Positions 8,952-17,846 of a stretch of 64,000 nt of DNA are shown here, piece by piece. Position 1 is the first letter of the stretch; each line of letters opens with the position of its first letter. The stretch spans positions 1 to 64,000 of the forward strand of contig NZ_FPBC01000011.1 in NCBI RefSeq assembly GCF_900116605.1, read 5' to 3'. Source of the DNA: Pseudomonas marincola (lineage in GTDB: Bacteria; Pseudomonadota; Gammaproteobacteria; Pseudomonadales; Pseudomonadaceae). The notes beneath the pieces are model-generated. The model did no database searches. It saw only the letters and a program-made list of their open reading frames with translations, and was not told the DNA's origin. The translations under genes and the position numbers were made by a program.

Positions 8952-9419
8952 TCAGATTCCCGTGCGCTTTTGTGCTTCTTGTTGTTCGATACGATCCAGC
9001 AGTCCCTGCCGAACACCGCCGACATCAACCGGCGGTGACTGGCGCCACTCATGCAGCTCAGCGCCCGTGTATGGTTTGAAATCTGCTGGCAACTCATTCG
9101 GGCTGAAGGTTTCCAGCATCCAGTTAAGAACGCCGGCCAAGCCATCATCGGAAAGGCCCGACAAAGCCGAACCTGGCACCTGAACCAGATACTCACGCCC
9201 GCCCGGCACCCAGAGAAACTTGCCAAGCTGGCCCGGGAACGCCGGCACTTGCCGCTCGGGGTTGCCACTGCCGTCTGGCAGGTGGCAGCCCTGACAATTG
9301 ATCATGTAATCGAATTGGCGCTGCTCAGTTGCCCACAATGCTGAGGCAGCGCTCAGCAGCAGCCCGGCAACAGCGGCCGTTACGACTGAACGCCGCGCCG
9401 TAAAACTATTCTTTAACAC
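8952..9419 (-). CDS. Monohaem cytochrome c
   Basis: A 155-residue exported protein. Residues 1-30 form a signal sequence, and one haem attachment site is visible, C42-Q-G-C45-H46, in INCQGCHLPDGSG. A Met axial ligand is not obvious; M105 in LNWMLETF is one candidate. Its start overlaps the end of the TTQ light-chain gene by 14 bp, so the two are translationally coupled. Small c-type cytochromes are known beside aromatic-amine-dehydrogenase genes, so it may be the direct electron acceptor in place of the missing amicyanin. The role is inferred from position. Confidence 0.82.
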   Translation of the reverse strand: MLKNSFTARRSVVTAAVAGLLLSAASALWATEQRQFDYMINCQGCHLPDGSGNPERQVPAFPGQLGKFLWVPGGREYLVQVPGSALSGLSDDGLAGVLNWMLETFSPNELPADFKPYTGAELHEWRQSPPVDVGGVRQGLLDRIEQQEAQKRTGI

Positions 9420-9930
9420 CGATCACGACCGACAACGAACAGTGATAAGGCATATCTGCATGGCTACCGGAGCACCAGTTGATGTCGTTCGAGCTTTGCG
9501 GGCGATAAAGAGGAGCATCGCCCTCATCACGCTGACAAACGCAGCGACCACAACTGCTCTTGCCGCAGCAGTCGTTGTAGGAAATCACGTAGTCTTTGCC
9601 GTCTGTAGGGTTGCGGCAGGTCCCGATCCAGGTGATGTCCGAGCGCACGGTTCCGGGCGGGCAACTGTTTACCGAGCCCCCGCAACAGCCACACAGAAAA
9701 CCGTCGATGGCGCAGTAACGCCAGTAGTCGCAGCTGTTCGGGTCGCCCTCTTCCACCAAGGCGCTATTGCCTTGGGCGAAGGCGCTGCTGCGAAACACGG
9801 GCAGCAAGGTGGCCGCGCTGGCGCCGACCAGCATGGTGCCCAAGCCACCGAGAAAACCGCGCCGTGAGGTGGCGCGAGCTGTGCGCCGGGTAAACATCTC
9901 GGTCGCCTCATCAAACCATTTGATCGCCAT
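9406..9930 (-). CDS. mauA: TTQ amine dehydrogenase, light (catalytic) chain
   Basis: A 174-residue quinoprotein subunit with a twin-arginine-type leader (RRGFLGGLG near residue 23). The two tryptophans that form tryptophan tryptophylquinone are W101 in TWIGTC and W152 in NDINWC. Their spacing of 51 equals that of W57 and W108 in methylamine dehydrogenase. On the same offset, D76 and D120 (YNDCCG) match the aspartates needed for cofactor synthesis and catalysis. Fourteen cysteines (C67-C164) fit the heavily disulphide-bonded family. It oxidises a primary amine to aldehyde and ammonia in the periplasm; the substrate is unknown. The gene begins 2 bp after mauD. The family also includes AauA of aromatic amine dehydrogenase, so the symbol is provisional. 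Confidence 0.92.
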   Translation of the reverse strand: MAIKWFDEATEMFTRRTARATSRRGFLGGLGTMLVGASAATLLPVFRSSAFAQGNSALVEEGDPNSCDYWRYCAIDGFLCGCCGGSVNSCPPGTVRSDITWIGTCRNPTDGKDYVISYNDCCGKSSCGRCVCQRDEGDAPLYRPQSSNDINWCSGSHADMPYHCSLSVVIGVKE

Positions 9931-9932
9931 GC

Positions 9933-10562
9933 TTAATGCACCTTCTTATATTGAGCGTGTTCACCCACGCTCTGTGCGGCTTGGTATGCCTGTACCGAAG
10001 CGAACCCGAGTTGCTGAGCTTCAAACAAGCTCTCCAGATGTTCGCGTGTGTTGATCAAGCCGTGAGTCACAACGGTTCCGGCCGCGTCGATCAACACGCC
10101 GTACGGCAGCTTGCTGATCTGGTAAGCCAGACCGACTTCCTGCGACAACAAATAAGGGAACGCGTCCAGACGGTGCGCGGCGATAAAGGCTTGATGCGAA
10201 GGCTCGTCGCCGTCACTGGCCAGAATCACGCGCAACTTGGCACCTTCCTGCTCACGAACCGACTTGAGAACCGGCAACAGTGTCTTGCAGACCGGACAGG
10301 TATCCGACAGGAAAAACAACAAGGTCGATTGGCCATGCGCATTGGCACCACCGAAACTGACAGCTCCGCCGGTGAGGCTCGGCAACGAAAAGCTCGGCGC
10401 AGACTCACCCGCCTTGATCGACTTACCCAGCGAGAGCGCGCCCACGGGTTTGATCCGCTCGTGCAGCAGGCCAACCTGACGGGCCAGCGCCAGACAGGCA
10501 ATCAGCACAACAATATTGAACACCCAGGAAAGGATGGATGAGATCAGCAGCGCGTCATTCAT
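9933..10562 (-). CDS. mauD: Thioredoxin-like amine dehydrogenase maturation protein MauD
   Basis: A 209-residue membrane-anchored thioredoxin-fold protein. One N-terminal transmembrane helix (about 5-25) is followed by a periplasmic domain with the redox motif C-P-V-C in SDTCPVCKTLLPVL. MauD is known to be needed for disulphide formation in the cysteine-rich light chain. I start it at the ATG at 10562, which overlaps the mauE stop as ATGA; the longer frame is an artefact. The light-chain gene follows after 2 bp. The order mauE-mauD-light chain is that of known methylamine and aromatic amine dehydrogenase clusters. Confidence 0.92.
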   Translation of the reverse strand: MNDALLISSILSWVFNIVVLIACLALARQVGLLHERIKPVGALSLGKSIKAGESAPSFSLPSLTGGAVSFGGANAHGQSTLLFFLSDTCPVCKTLLPVLKSVREQEGAKLRVILASDGDEPSHQAFIAAHRLDAFPYLLSQEVGLAYQISKLPYGVLIDAAGTVVTHGLINTREHLESLFEAQQLGFASVQAYQAAQSVGEHAQYKKVH

Positions 10563-11122
10563 GACAGTTCTCGCAAAGAAATTCGATTGGAGATCAATAA
10601 ATTGGCCAGCAGGTAAACCATCACGGCACTCAGCAGGGCAAACAAACCGGTAACGGCGTCGAACCAAACCCACGGTCGATCAAGCATGGGCAGCGTCAGA
10701 TTTGCCGCCACCAGCACCAACAGCACATTTCGCCATGCCAGCGCCATGCTTGGCGGTTGGGGTTTGGAGCCAAAATGACAACCGCAATCTTCGATGGCTG
10801 CTCCGCGCTTCGCGCTGACCGCCAGCACCAGCGCATACAGCGCAAGCAGACACACCACCGGCCAAGCCGCTACAGGCAACCACGGGCTCACCAGCACAGC
10901 AGCTGCCGCCAGTAGCTCCAGGCCGGGCAGTAAATACTGCAACAGGGCGCGCGCCCCGCCGGGCAGCGAGAAACCCATCGCCTGCGCGTAATTGCTCAAC
11001 ACATTGGCAAATGCATCCGGGTTGCGCAGCTTGTGCCAGCCTGCCGATGCCATGAGCGCAGCCAGTGCCAGGGCGCTGATCAAATGCACCACGGGGTCGT
11101 GCAGATACGCGCCGATTACCAC
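10559..11122 (-). CDS. mauE: Membrane protein MauE, amine dehydrogenase maturation
   Basis: A 187-residue inner-membrane protein with about four to five transmembrane helices and a Cys pair in DCGCHFG. It belongs to the MauE/DoxX-like family and is known to act with MauD in light-chain maturation and export. The start is a GTG at 11122 that overlaps the end of the large-subunit gene by 7 bp. The stop overlaps the mauD start, so the whole operon is translationally coupled. Confidence 0.88.
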   Translation of the reverse strand: MVIGAYLHDPVVHLISALALAALMASAGWHKLRNPDAFANVLSNYAQAMGFSLPGGARALLQYLLPGLELLAAAAVLVSPWLPVAAWPVVCLLALYALVLAVSAKRGAAIEDCGCHFGSKPQPPSMALAWRNVLLVLVAANLTLPMLDRPWVWFDAVTGLFALLSAVMVYLLANLLISNRISLRELS

Positions 11123-12336
11123 GGCATCACCATGTTCAGGAAACCGAGGGGAATATCACCGATAGAACGCAGGTGTTCGCCGCTGTCCGCGTCGTAGAGG
11201 TTAATCGCCTGACGCAGCAACGGCATCAGCGCTTCTTCGCCCTCAGTCAGATAAATCCATGTGGTGAACACGCTGGACATTGGCACGACCCAATCGAGGC
11301 TATACAAGCGCGGCTGATCGCCTTGGCTTACGCCAATCGCCGTGCTCTGCTCATTGAGTTCAATGCGCGCCACACGCTCCTGAGTGCTGACATCGTAAAC
11401 CCACACTTCGGTGCCAGGCTCTTGGTAAGCCTCTGGCGGACCTTGATGCATCAGCACGTAAAAACGACCACTCTTCTCGTGCAACGCAGTGCCGTGGTTA
11501 CCCGCAACGCTCCAGCCGTCAGCCCGCTCTTCATCGCTGACCAAGGACCACTGCTTGGTGGTTTCAAGGCCTTGCGGCGTCATTTTAAGGGCGTAGGCGT
11601 TGTTCTTTTGCGAGATGAAATACCAGGTGTCACCCATGCGTGAAGCGGTGGTGAGCAGCAAATCTTTGAGCGGATCGAAGGCCGGTTCGGTGCGTTCCTG
11701 CTTGCTGACATGGCCTTGCTCATCGAGCGTGAGGTGCAAGAAGCCGCCATTGCCGCAAATCGAGTAGAAATCTCGCGGGCCGGCCGGGTAAATAGACGCA
11801 CAACCTGGAGTTGCGACTTCTTCGACGAACCGGTTGTTCTCAAGGTCAACGATGCTGATCGACTGTGCGGGGGTGAAATTCAGCACGGCGAGAAAACGGT
11901 CATCATCAGACAACACGCTCAAGCCCGTGGAGATCAGAGCAGAGATGCGCTTGGCCGGGATTTCGATTTCACGCTTGGGGCTCAGTGTTTTGGCATCGTA
12001 GACGGTGACTACGTCTGTGCGCTTACCGCGCACACCACGACTGAAATAAATTTCGGTGGCGTACAGCTCGTCACGCGTGCGCGCAGCAATAACGCCGTTG
12101 GTCCAGGTGCCGGTGTTGAGCATACCGAGGCTTTTGCCGTCATCGTTGAACAGATAGGCACGGCCATCGGTCATCATTGGCGCGTTGCTGCCCCAAATCC
12201 AGAACCAGTTCTGCCCACGGTGATCACCCAGCACTTCGACGCTCGCCTGTTCAGGTTCGAACTGCGCCGCAACAGGTAATGCCACGGTAATCAATGACAG
12301 ACCGCAGAGCATGTATCGGAGTGTACGCTTGAGCAT
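11116..12336 (-). CDS. mauB: TTQ amine dehydrogenase, large subunit
   Basis: A 406-residue periplasmic beta-propeller subunit with a signal peptide (about 1-24, ending LPVAAQ). Family features are RGKRTDVVTVYDAKTL, PAKRISAL, a Cys in CGNGGFLHLTLDEQG and the C-terminal propeller blades. The amino-terminal stretch (NWFWIWGSNAP) and several loops look unlike both methylamine and aromatic amine dehydrogenases, so the substrate pocket may differ. The light chain and the two maturation genes follow directly. The region upstream carries a palindromic element and an AT-rich promoter region. The gene could equally be called aauB; substrate class is not decided by sequence. Confidence 0.88.
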   Translation of the reverse strand: MLKRTLRYMLCGLSLITVALPVAAQFEPEQASVEVLGDHRGQNWFWIWGSNAPMMTDGRAYLFNDDGKSLGMLNTGTWTNGVIAARTRDELYATEIYFSRGVRGKRTDVVTVYDAKTLSPKREIEIPAKRISALISTGLSVLSDDDRFLAVLNFTPAQSISIVDLENNRFVEEVATPGCASIYPAGPRDFYSICGNGGFLHLTLDEQGHVSKQERTEPAFDPLKDLLLTTASRMGDTWYFISQKNNAYALKMTPQGLETTKQWSLVSDEERADGWSVAGNHGTALHEKSGRFYVLMHQGPPEAYQEPGTEVWVYDVSTQERVARIELNEQSTAIGVSQGDQPRLYSLDWVVPMSSVFTTWIYLTEGEEALMPLLRQAINLYDADSGEHLRSIGDIPLGFLNMVMPW

Positions 12337-12375
12337 ATTGAGGTATCCGCCAGCTTCAGTAAGGCTTATAAAAAT

Positions 12376-12404
12376 TATTTAAAAATCAGTGTACGGATGT
12401 TCAA
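12376..12404 (-). promoter_or_regulatory. Candidate promoter of the amine-dehydrogenase operon
   Basis: On the minus strand TTGAAC (12404-12399) is followed after 17 bp by TAAATA (12381-12376) in a very AT-rich stretch. The -10 match is poor, as expected of an activator-dependent promoter. The palindromic element ends 12 bp upstream of the -35. Confidence 0.4.
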
Positions 12405-12416
12405 GCTTCAACAGCT

Positions 12417-12453
12417 TGACACCAGATGACAGTCCACTTGCCATCTGGCGTCA
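12417..12453. promoter_or_regulatory. Palindromic operator, copy 1 (upstream of mauB)
   Basis: Arms TGACACCAGATGACA (12417-12431) and TGCCATCTGGCGTCA (12439-12453) are inverted copies matching at 13 of 15 positions, with a 7-bp spacer. A second copy with the same layout lies at 19666-19702, ahead of the linked export genes. Position just upstream of the likely -35 suggests an activator site. The AraC protein encoded at 19921-20922 is the nearest candidate regulator. Confidence 0.65.
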
Positions 12454-12532
12454 TTGTCTGAAGCGCCGTACTTTGGATAAATCCGCCTGCCCGGGCGCCC
12501 GTAACATGCCGCTGTTCGCAACAGGCTCCATG

Positions 12533-12569
12533 CAAAACTAAAGCACCGACGAAGCCTTCCGTCGAGTGC
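12533..12569 (-). terminator. Terminator after the YCF48 gene
   Basis: On the minus strand GCACTCGACG pairs with CGTCGGTGC (one bulged base) around an 8-base loop, followed by TTTAGTTTT. It begins 13 bp after the YCF48 stop and separates the export operon from the amine-dehydrogenase operon. Confidence 0.7.
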
Positions 12570-12581
12570 CCGGGCAAGTCG

Positions 12582-13526
12582 TTACTGAGGCATTACACCC
12601 GCTGAACCGACAAGAATGATTTGCCCATCATTCAGTGGCGCCAGCGCTGCCAGGTTGACCCGGTCTTCACGGACCTTGACGTTAAACCGCGTAAGCGCCG
12701 CATCAGAGATTGCCGTCATGCCGCCGTTGCCGACCAATGCCACGCGACCATCCGCCAGCTGCGCAAGCGCGGTAATGGCCTCTTCGGTGCCACTGTCGAG
12801 TGTTTGCCAGTTGTCGCCGGCCGGGTCGCCGAGCAGCACGCGCCCGGTCATGCCTGCCAACAAGACCTGGCCATCGCGTAAACCAAGCCCGCTCCACAGT
12901 GAACCCGTAGCGCCGGTGTCCAGCGCCTGCCATGTGGCGCCGTGGTCTGTTGAGCGATAGGCATTGCCCATCTCAGCGGCAATAAACAGCGTGCCGTCGC
13001 TCGAAGCGAATAGATGATTAAGGTGATAATCGTCACCGTCTTCACCCACCTGCAGACGCTGCCAGCTCTGCCCGCCATCCTGTGTTTGCGCCGCGTAGCC
13101 ATAAGCCCCGACAACGATGCCGTGCCGCTCATTCTCGAACCACAGCGAGAGCAAACCCGGTTGCTCGTCGAGACGCTGTTGCAAGGTCCAGTGCTCGCCG
13201 CCATCGGTGGTGTGCAAAATCACCCCTGCCTGACCGACTGCCCAACCTTGTTGGTCATCGACAAACGTCAGTGCCGTCAGCAGGCTGTCGACCGGCACTG
13301 TGTTTGCCTGGCGCCAGTGCTCGCCATCATCACTCATTACCACCACGCCATGGTCGCCAACCGCGACTACACGCGTGCCGGCTTTGGCCACGGCAACCAG
13401 CGGCGATGCCTGAGCATGCGCCACCGTCATCGCCGGTTCGACCGCTCCGGCCGCATAAGCGCCGTGCACCCAAACCAAGGTTAATGCCGCCATCAACACG
13501 CGCAGCCTATTGCCCAAAAGCATCAT
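12582..13526 (-). CDS. YCF48/BNR-repeat beta-propeller, exported
   Basis: A 314-residue protein with a signal peptide (about 1-25) and repeated Asp-box/BNR-type segments: VMSDDGEHWRQ, LHTTDGGEHWTL, AQTQDGGQSWQRL and YRSTDHGATWQAL. This is the YCF48 (photosystem II assembly factor Hcf136-like) propeller family. In non-photosynthetic bacteria it is often found with RND exporters, DUF1302 and DUF1329, and is thought to assist exported complexes. I choose the ATG at 13526, preceded by AGAGGA; the longer frame starts at an in-frame TTG that overlaps the exporter gene. Confidence 0.85.
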   Translation of the reverse strand: MMLLGNRLRVLMAALTLVWVHGAYAAGAVEPAMTVAHAQASPLVAVAKAGTRVVAVGDHGVVVMSDDGEHWRQANTVPVDSLLTALTFVDDQQGWAVGQAGVILHTTDGGEHWTLQQRLDEQPGLLSLWFENERHGIVVGAYGYAAQTQDGGQSWQRLQVGEDGDDYHLNHLFASSDGTLFIAAEMGNAYRSTDHGATWQALDTGATGSLWSGLGLRDGQVLLAGMTGRVLLGDPAGDNWQTLDSGTEEAITALAQLADGRVALVGNGGMTAISDAALTRFNVKVREDRVNLAALAPLNDGQIILVGSAGVMPQ

Positions 13527-13537
13527 GCGTCCTCTTC

Positions 13538-15898
13538 TCAATGCGCGATTACGGGCGCACGAACGGGCCCCTTTCGCGGTATCAGGGTATCGAGCAGCAC
13601 AGCGATTGCTGGCAGCAGGGTAATGGCCATGATCATGTTAACCATGAACATGAACGTCAGTAACTGGCCCATGTCGGCCTGAAATTTCAGCGCTGAGAAC
13701 GACCACGTCGCAACACCGACAGACAGTGTGAGCGCAGTGAATACAGTCGCCACCCCAACCTCACGCAATGCCAGCTTGAACGCGCTCACAATGTCGATAC
13801 CTTCTGCGAGATGCAGTTGCAGACGGTTGTAGATATAGAACGCGTAATCGACGCCGATGCCGACTGCCAGCACCATGACCGGCAAAGTCGCAACAGTCAG
13901 GCCGATATCGAGCGCCTTCATGAACCAGTAGCCGAGGAATGTCGCCAGCGTCAGCGGCAGACAGCAGGCAATCATGGCCCGCCAATCGCGGTAAACCAGA
14001 AACACCAGAAGCAGAATGGTCAGGTAGACATAGAGCATCATCGGCAATTCAGACACTTCAACGACCTCGTTGGTCGCCGCCTGAACACCGGCGTTACCAC
14101 TGGCCAGACGCACGTTTACGCCGTCCATTGCATGGCTTGCGCGATATTGCTCGACCGCCTGCACCACTCGTTTCAGGGTGCTGGCTTTGTGATCGGCCAA
14201 GTACAGGTTCACCGGCAATAACGTGCAGTCGGCGTTGTACAGGCGCAGCCCTTCGGGCACCTGACGCACGGCTTCACCCAACGACAGCTCATCCAGCGGC
14301 AGCGAAGCCCACTTCGGATTCCCTTCGTTAACGCCCGATGCCGAGAGTTTTGCCAGCGCTGGCAGCGACTGCGCCGAGAGCACGCCTGGCACATTGCCGA
14401 GATACCACGTCAGCCGGTCGACATAATTCATTACGTCATGCCGGTAACAACCGCCGGTGGGCGTTTCGACCGCGACGGTGAACAGATCCAGGCCCAGCGA
14501 GAAGTGATTGACCACACTTTCAACGTCCTGGTTGTAGCGTGAATCCGCGCGCAACTCAGGCGCGCCGGGCAGTACATGACCAATATGGCGGCCCTGACTT
14601 TGCCAGACTGCAACGCCCATCAAGACCAGACAAAACAGCCCGCCGATGGCCGCTTGGCGCGGTTCGGCAAGGCGACCCAAGCGGATCATGACGTTATCGC
14701 GACGTTCACGTAAACGCTCAATCCGCGAGACATAGGCGGCGTCGAAACGGAAGTAACTCGCCAGCACCGGCAGCATGATCAGGTTGGTGACAATCTTGTA
14801 GGCGACACCCACGGAAGCGGTGATCGCCAGTTCACGGATCATCGGAATAGGCACCAGTACCAGCGTGGCAAATCCGACAAAAGCGGTGATCAGCGCCAGT
14901 GTGCCGGGAATAAACAAACCGCCGAAACTGCGCCGCGCCGCGGTCATGCCATCCGCACCGGCACACACCTCTTTAGAGATGAAGTTGACCTGCTGTACGC
15001 CATGGGAAACGCCAATGGCGAACACCAGAAACGGCACCAGAATGGCCAGCGGATCAAGGCCGAATCCGAGCAAGGTAATGGTGCCGAACTGCCAAACCAC
15101 CGACACCAGCGAGCAGAACAGAGGCAGGAATGTCAGTGCCCAGGAGCGCGTGTACCAATACACCGCCAACACGGTGAGAAAGAATGCCAGCACAAAGAAA
15201 CCGACGACGCCCTTGGCGCCTGCACCGATGTCGCCCATTTGCTTGGCGAAACCAATGATCTGCACGTCATAGTCGGCGTCGCTGTATTTCGCGCGCAATG
15301 CGTCCTCAAGGTGCTGACTGAATTCCAGATAGTTGAGGCGCTTGCCGGTTTGCGGATCGGGATCAGCCAACTCGGCCACCACCATCGCACCGGAATGGTC
15401 ATTGGCCACCAGGCTGCCGACAAAACCGCCAATAATCGTGCGCTCGCGGATGCCGACAATCGCCTGCTCATCAAGGGTGTCGACGGTCACGTCACCGCCG
15501 ACCACGTCTTCGGCCTTCATGCCTTCTTCGGTGATTTGCACCGCGCGGGTATTCGGCGTCCACAGCGAGGTCACACTGCGACGGTCTATGCCGGGCATGA
15601 AAAACAGAGTTTGGGTGATGTCATAAAGGCGGGTCATCGCCTTCTTGTTCCAGATGTCACCGTTTTTAGCGTGCAGCACAACAATGATGCGATTCGCGCC
15701 GAACAGCACATCGCGGTATTCATTGAAGGTTTTGATGAATGCGTGTTGCTGCGGCAACTGTTTGTCGAAACCTGCGGACATTTCCAGGCGAGATGCAAAC
15801 ACGCCCATGACCAGGGTAATTACAGCCAATGCGCTGAGCGTTGCCAGACGGTGACGGAAGAAAAAGCGCTCAAGCGCTGAGACGAGAGAAGCCAACAT
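13538..15898 (-). CDS. RND/MMPL-family exporter
   Basis: A 786-residue inner-membrane transporter with two repeats, each holding one transmembrane helix, a large periplasmic loop and a five-helix block. The blocks begin near residues 230 and 620 (AVGIGVDYAFYIYNRL in the second). This is the MMPL/SSD-type RND architecture associated with lipids, hopanoids and other hydrophobic compounds. The ATG at 15898 is preceded by GAGG; the longer frame begins with GTG. It sits between DUF1302 and YCF48 genes, a recurring association in Pseudomonas, Alcanivorax and similar genera. The substrate is unknown. Confidence 0.88.
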   Translation of the reverse strand: MLASLVSALERFFFRHRLATLSALAVITLVMGVFASRLEMSAGFDKQLPQQHAFIKTFNEYRDVLFGANRIIVVLHAKNGDIWNKKAMTRLYDITQTLFFMPGIDRRSVTSLWTPNTRAVQITEEGMKAEDVVGGDVTVDTLDEQAIVGIRERTIIGGFVGSLVANDHSGAMVVAELADPDPQTGKRLNYLEFSQHLEDALRAKYSDADYDVQIIGFAKQMGDIGAGAKGVVGFFVLAFFLTVLAVYWYTRSWALTFLPLFCSLVSVVWQFGTITLLGFGLDPLAILVPFLVFAIGVSHGVQQVNFISKEVCAGADGMTAARRSFGGLFIPGTLALITAFVGFATLVLVPIPMIRELAITASVGVAYKIVTNLIMLPVLASYFRFDAAYVSRIERLRERRDNVMIRLGRLAEPRQAAIGGLFCLVLMGVAVWQSQGRHIGHVLPGAPELRADSRYNQDVESVVNHFSLGLDLFTVAVETPTGGCYRHDVMNYVDRLTWYLGNVPGVLSAQSLPALAKLSASGVNEGNPKWASLPLDELSLGEAVRQVPEGLRLYNADCTLLPVNLYLADHKASTLKRVVQAVEQYRASHAMDGVNVRLASGNAGVQAATNEVVEVSELPMMLYVYLTILLLVFLVYRDWRAMIACCLPLTLATFLGYWFMKALDIGLTVATLPVMVLAVGIGVDYAFYIYNRLQLHLAEGIDIVSAFKLALREVGVATVFTALTLSVGVATWSFSALKFQADMGQLLTFMFMVNMIMAITLLPAIAVLLDTLIPRKGPVRAPVIAH

Positions 15899-15986
15899 GA
15901 GATGCCTCGATGCCAACACGCCAGCAAGGGCGAGTGAGCTGGATAGTCGCCTCCAGCCCTCTCACCCTCTGCAGCATGCTGCCAAG

Positions 15987-17831
15987 TTAGAACGAGTAAG
16001 AAATATTGCCGCTGAGGAAATCGCGATCAGCCATCAGGTTATTGTTGCCGCCGCCCCAGAACTCCACCCACTGCAAGCCAGCCTTCCAGCGGTCGCGGTA
16101 GTTGAACAACAGGGAAGTGGTAAGCGATTTACGACCCTCGACAAATGGCAACGCGTTGGGCGTGGTGCCATTAACGTCATGACTGAAATCCAGCTGCGGA
16201 GTGACGGTGATACCGCTGCCCCACAAGTTTGGATAGTTGATACCCACCTCGGCGATGTAGCCCCACGATGCTTTGTCCGGCAGCGAGTAATCCGGTAGGA
16301 AATACGGCACCTTGCCTGAGGTATCGAGCCCCGGGTAATAGGCCACTGCGGCTTCGGCGAGGATGAAACCATCCGAGGCGCCGAGGCTGGACGGAATGAA
16401 GCCCAAGGTGTCGTTCTTCGAGAAGGTGTAGATGGCGTTGATGTCGCCCTGCCATTTTTCCTCTTCAACAAAGCCGGTATTCACGCCGGTATCGAACACG
16501 CTGTACGGGTTGAAGCTGCCAGTGAAGCCGCTGCCAAATGGCACGGTCGGATCAATCCCGACGCTGTCATCCGGGCGGTATGACAACTCCCCGGCCACGG
16601 CAACAGGGCCCATCATGGTGTTCATCGACACCCCGAACAGGTCTTTGTCTTCGCCGTAGTTGATGAAGTAGTTGTCCACGACCAGAGCGTCCGGGTTGCT
16701 CAGAGCGGTGTAACCCACGAAAGGCAACTTGTCGTGATAACGCTCGTAGAAGAAGCCGAACTCCGCACCGATATCATCCGCAGTCCAGCGCAGCGCTACG
16801 CCGTACTGGCCGCTGTTCTTGGCTTCACGCTCGCCGCCGTAAGGAATGGCCAAACCGCTGGCCACCAGATCAGCGTCACTCAAACCACTGATCAAAGGCT
16901 CACCGCAACGGCCAGTTGGCGTGCCCGCGCACGTGCCTGGCAAGATGCCTTCGACGTATCCGCTCGGATAATAAATAGGCCCACGCCCTTCACCGGCCAC
17001 ATCAATTGCCGAGTAATAGGTGCCGACTGGGTCCAGCTCATAGGCATTCCACTTGAACTGGTAATAGGTTTCCAGGTTCAGGGTATCGGTCAGCCCCAAG
17101 TTGAAAGACACCATCGGTGCCGGCATGAAGACCTCTTTCAACTGGGTGCCTGGCGTGTGGTATTTCGGCAAACGCAGGGCGTTGATCTGATTGATGCCGC
17201 CGACGTAGAAAATCTCCTCACCCCAGCTGATCACCTGGCTGCCAAGCTTGACCTTGGCCGGCATTTCGCCGAGGTCGAAGCTCTTCGCCACCCACAGATC
17301 AAGCAAGTCGAAACGCTCGGTTGCATCGCGCTCGGCCTGCTCATCCAGTTCGGTGCGGCGGACATTGTCCATCTTGAAGTCCTTGGCCCACGAACCGCGG
17401 CCCAGGAAGCTCCAGCCATCGCCAAAGCGCAGGCTCAACTCGTGCGTTCCCTTCAGCACCAGAGAAAACACATCGTGCTTGTTGTAGTTGAGATCGCCGT
17501 TATCAGCGTTGGCATAGTTGATGTCCGAATTGGCGTAACCGTTGCCTCGGCTGAGGTTGTAGTAACGACCCAACTCGGTATCAGTGCTGCCCGCACACCC
17601 GCCGCTGTCACCACCGAGCAAATGGCAATCCGGAGACTCCATCCGCGTGGCAAAACCATAAGACAGCGTCGAGTCAAAGCTGCCTGAAACACCGTCTACC
17701 GAGCCGAACAAAAACGCGTAGCTGGGTTGCGTCCACATCAGCCCCGAGGCGGCCATGACCGCCAGTGCGAGAGAGTTGAGTGAGCGAGTCATGGTCTGCG
17801 GCATCGAACGACCGCCTTTATTGTTATTCAT
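15987..17831 (-). CDS. DUF1302 outer-membrane beta-barrel protein
   Basis: A 614-residue exported protein of the DUF1302 family. A long signal region (about 1-40, ending PSYAFLFG) precedes a domain with many amphipathic strands, a typical GSQVISWGEE motif and a C-terminal aromatic strand (SGNISYSF). Members are predicted outer-membrane barrels that accompany DUF1329 proteins and RND exporters. I start at the ATG at 17831, since the longer frame begins with TTG inside the upstream stop region. Four cysteines around CHLLGGDSGGC and CAGTPTGRC suggest surface-loop disulphides. Confidence 0.88.
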   Translation of the reverse strand: MNNNKGGRSMPQTMTRSLNSLALAVMAASGLMWTQPSYAFLFGSVDGVSGSFDSTLSYGFATRMESPDCHLLGGDSGGCAGSTDTELGRYYNLSRGNGYANSDINYANADNGDLNYNKHDVFSLVLKGTHELSLRFGDGWSFLGRGSWAKDFKMDNVRRTELDEQAERDATERFDLLDLWVAKSFDLGEMPAKVKLGSQVISWGEEIFYVGGINQINALRLPKYHTPGTQLKEVFMPAPMVSFNLGLTDTLNLETYYQFKWNAYELDPVGTYYSAIDVAGEGRGPIYYPSGYVEGILPGTCAGTPTGRCGEPLISGLSDADLVASGLAIPYGGEREAKNSGQYGVALRWTADDIGAEFGFFYERYHDKLPFVGYTALSNPDALVVDNYFINYGEDKDLFGVSMNTMMGPVAVAGELSYRPDDSVGIDPTVPFGSGFTGSFNPYSVFDTGVNTGFVEEEKWQGDINAIYTFSKNDTLGFIPSSLGASDGFILAEAAVAYYPGLDTSGKVPYFLPDYSLPDKASWGYIAEVGINYPNLWGSGITVTPQLDFSHDVNGTTPNALPFVEGRKSLTTSLLFNYRDRWKAGLQWVEFWGGGNNNLMADRDFLSGNISYSF

Positions 17832-17846
17832 GTCTGTGTCTTCCAA

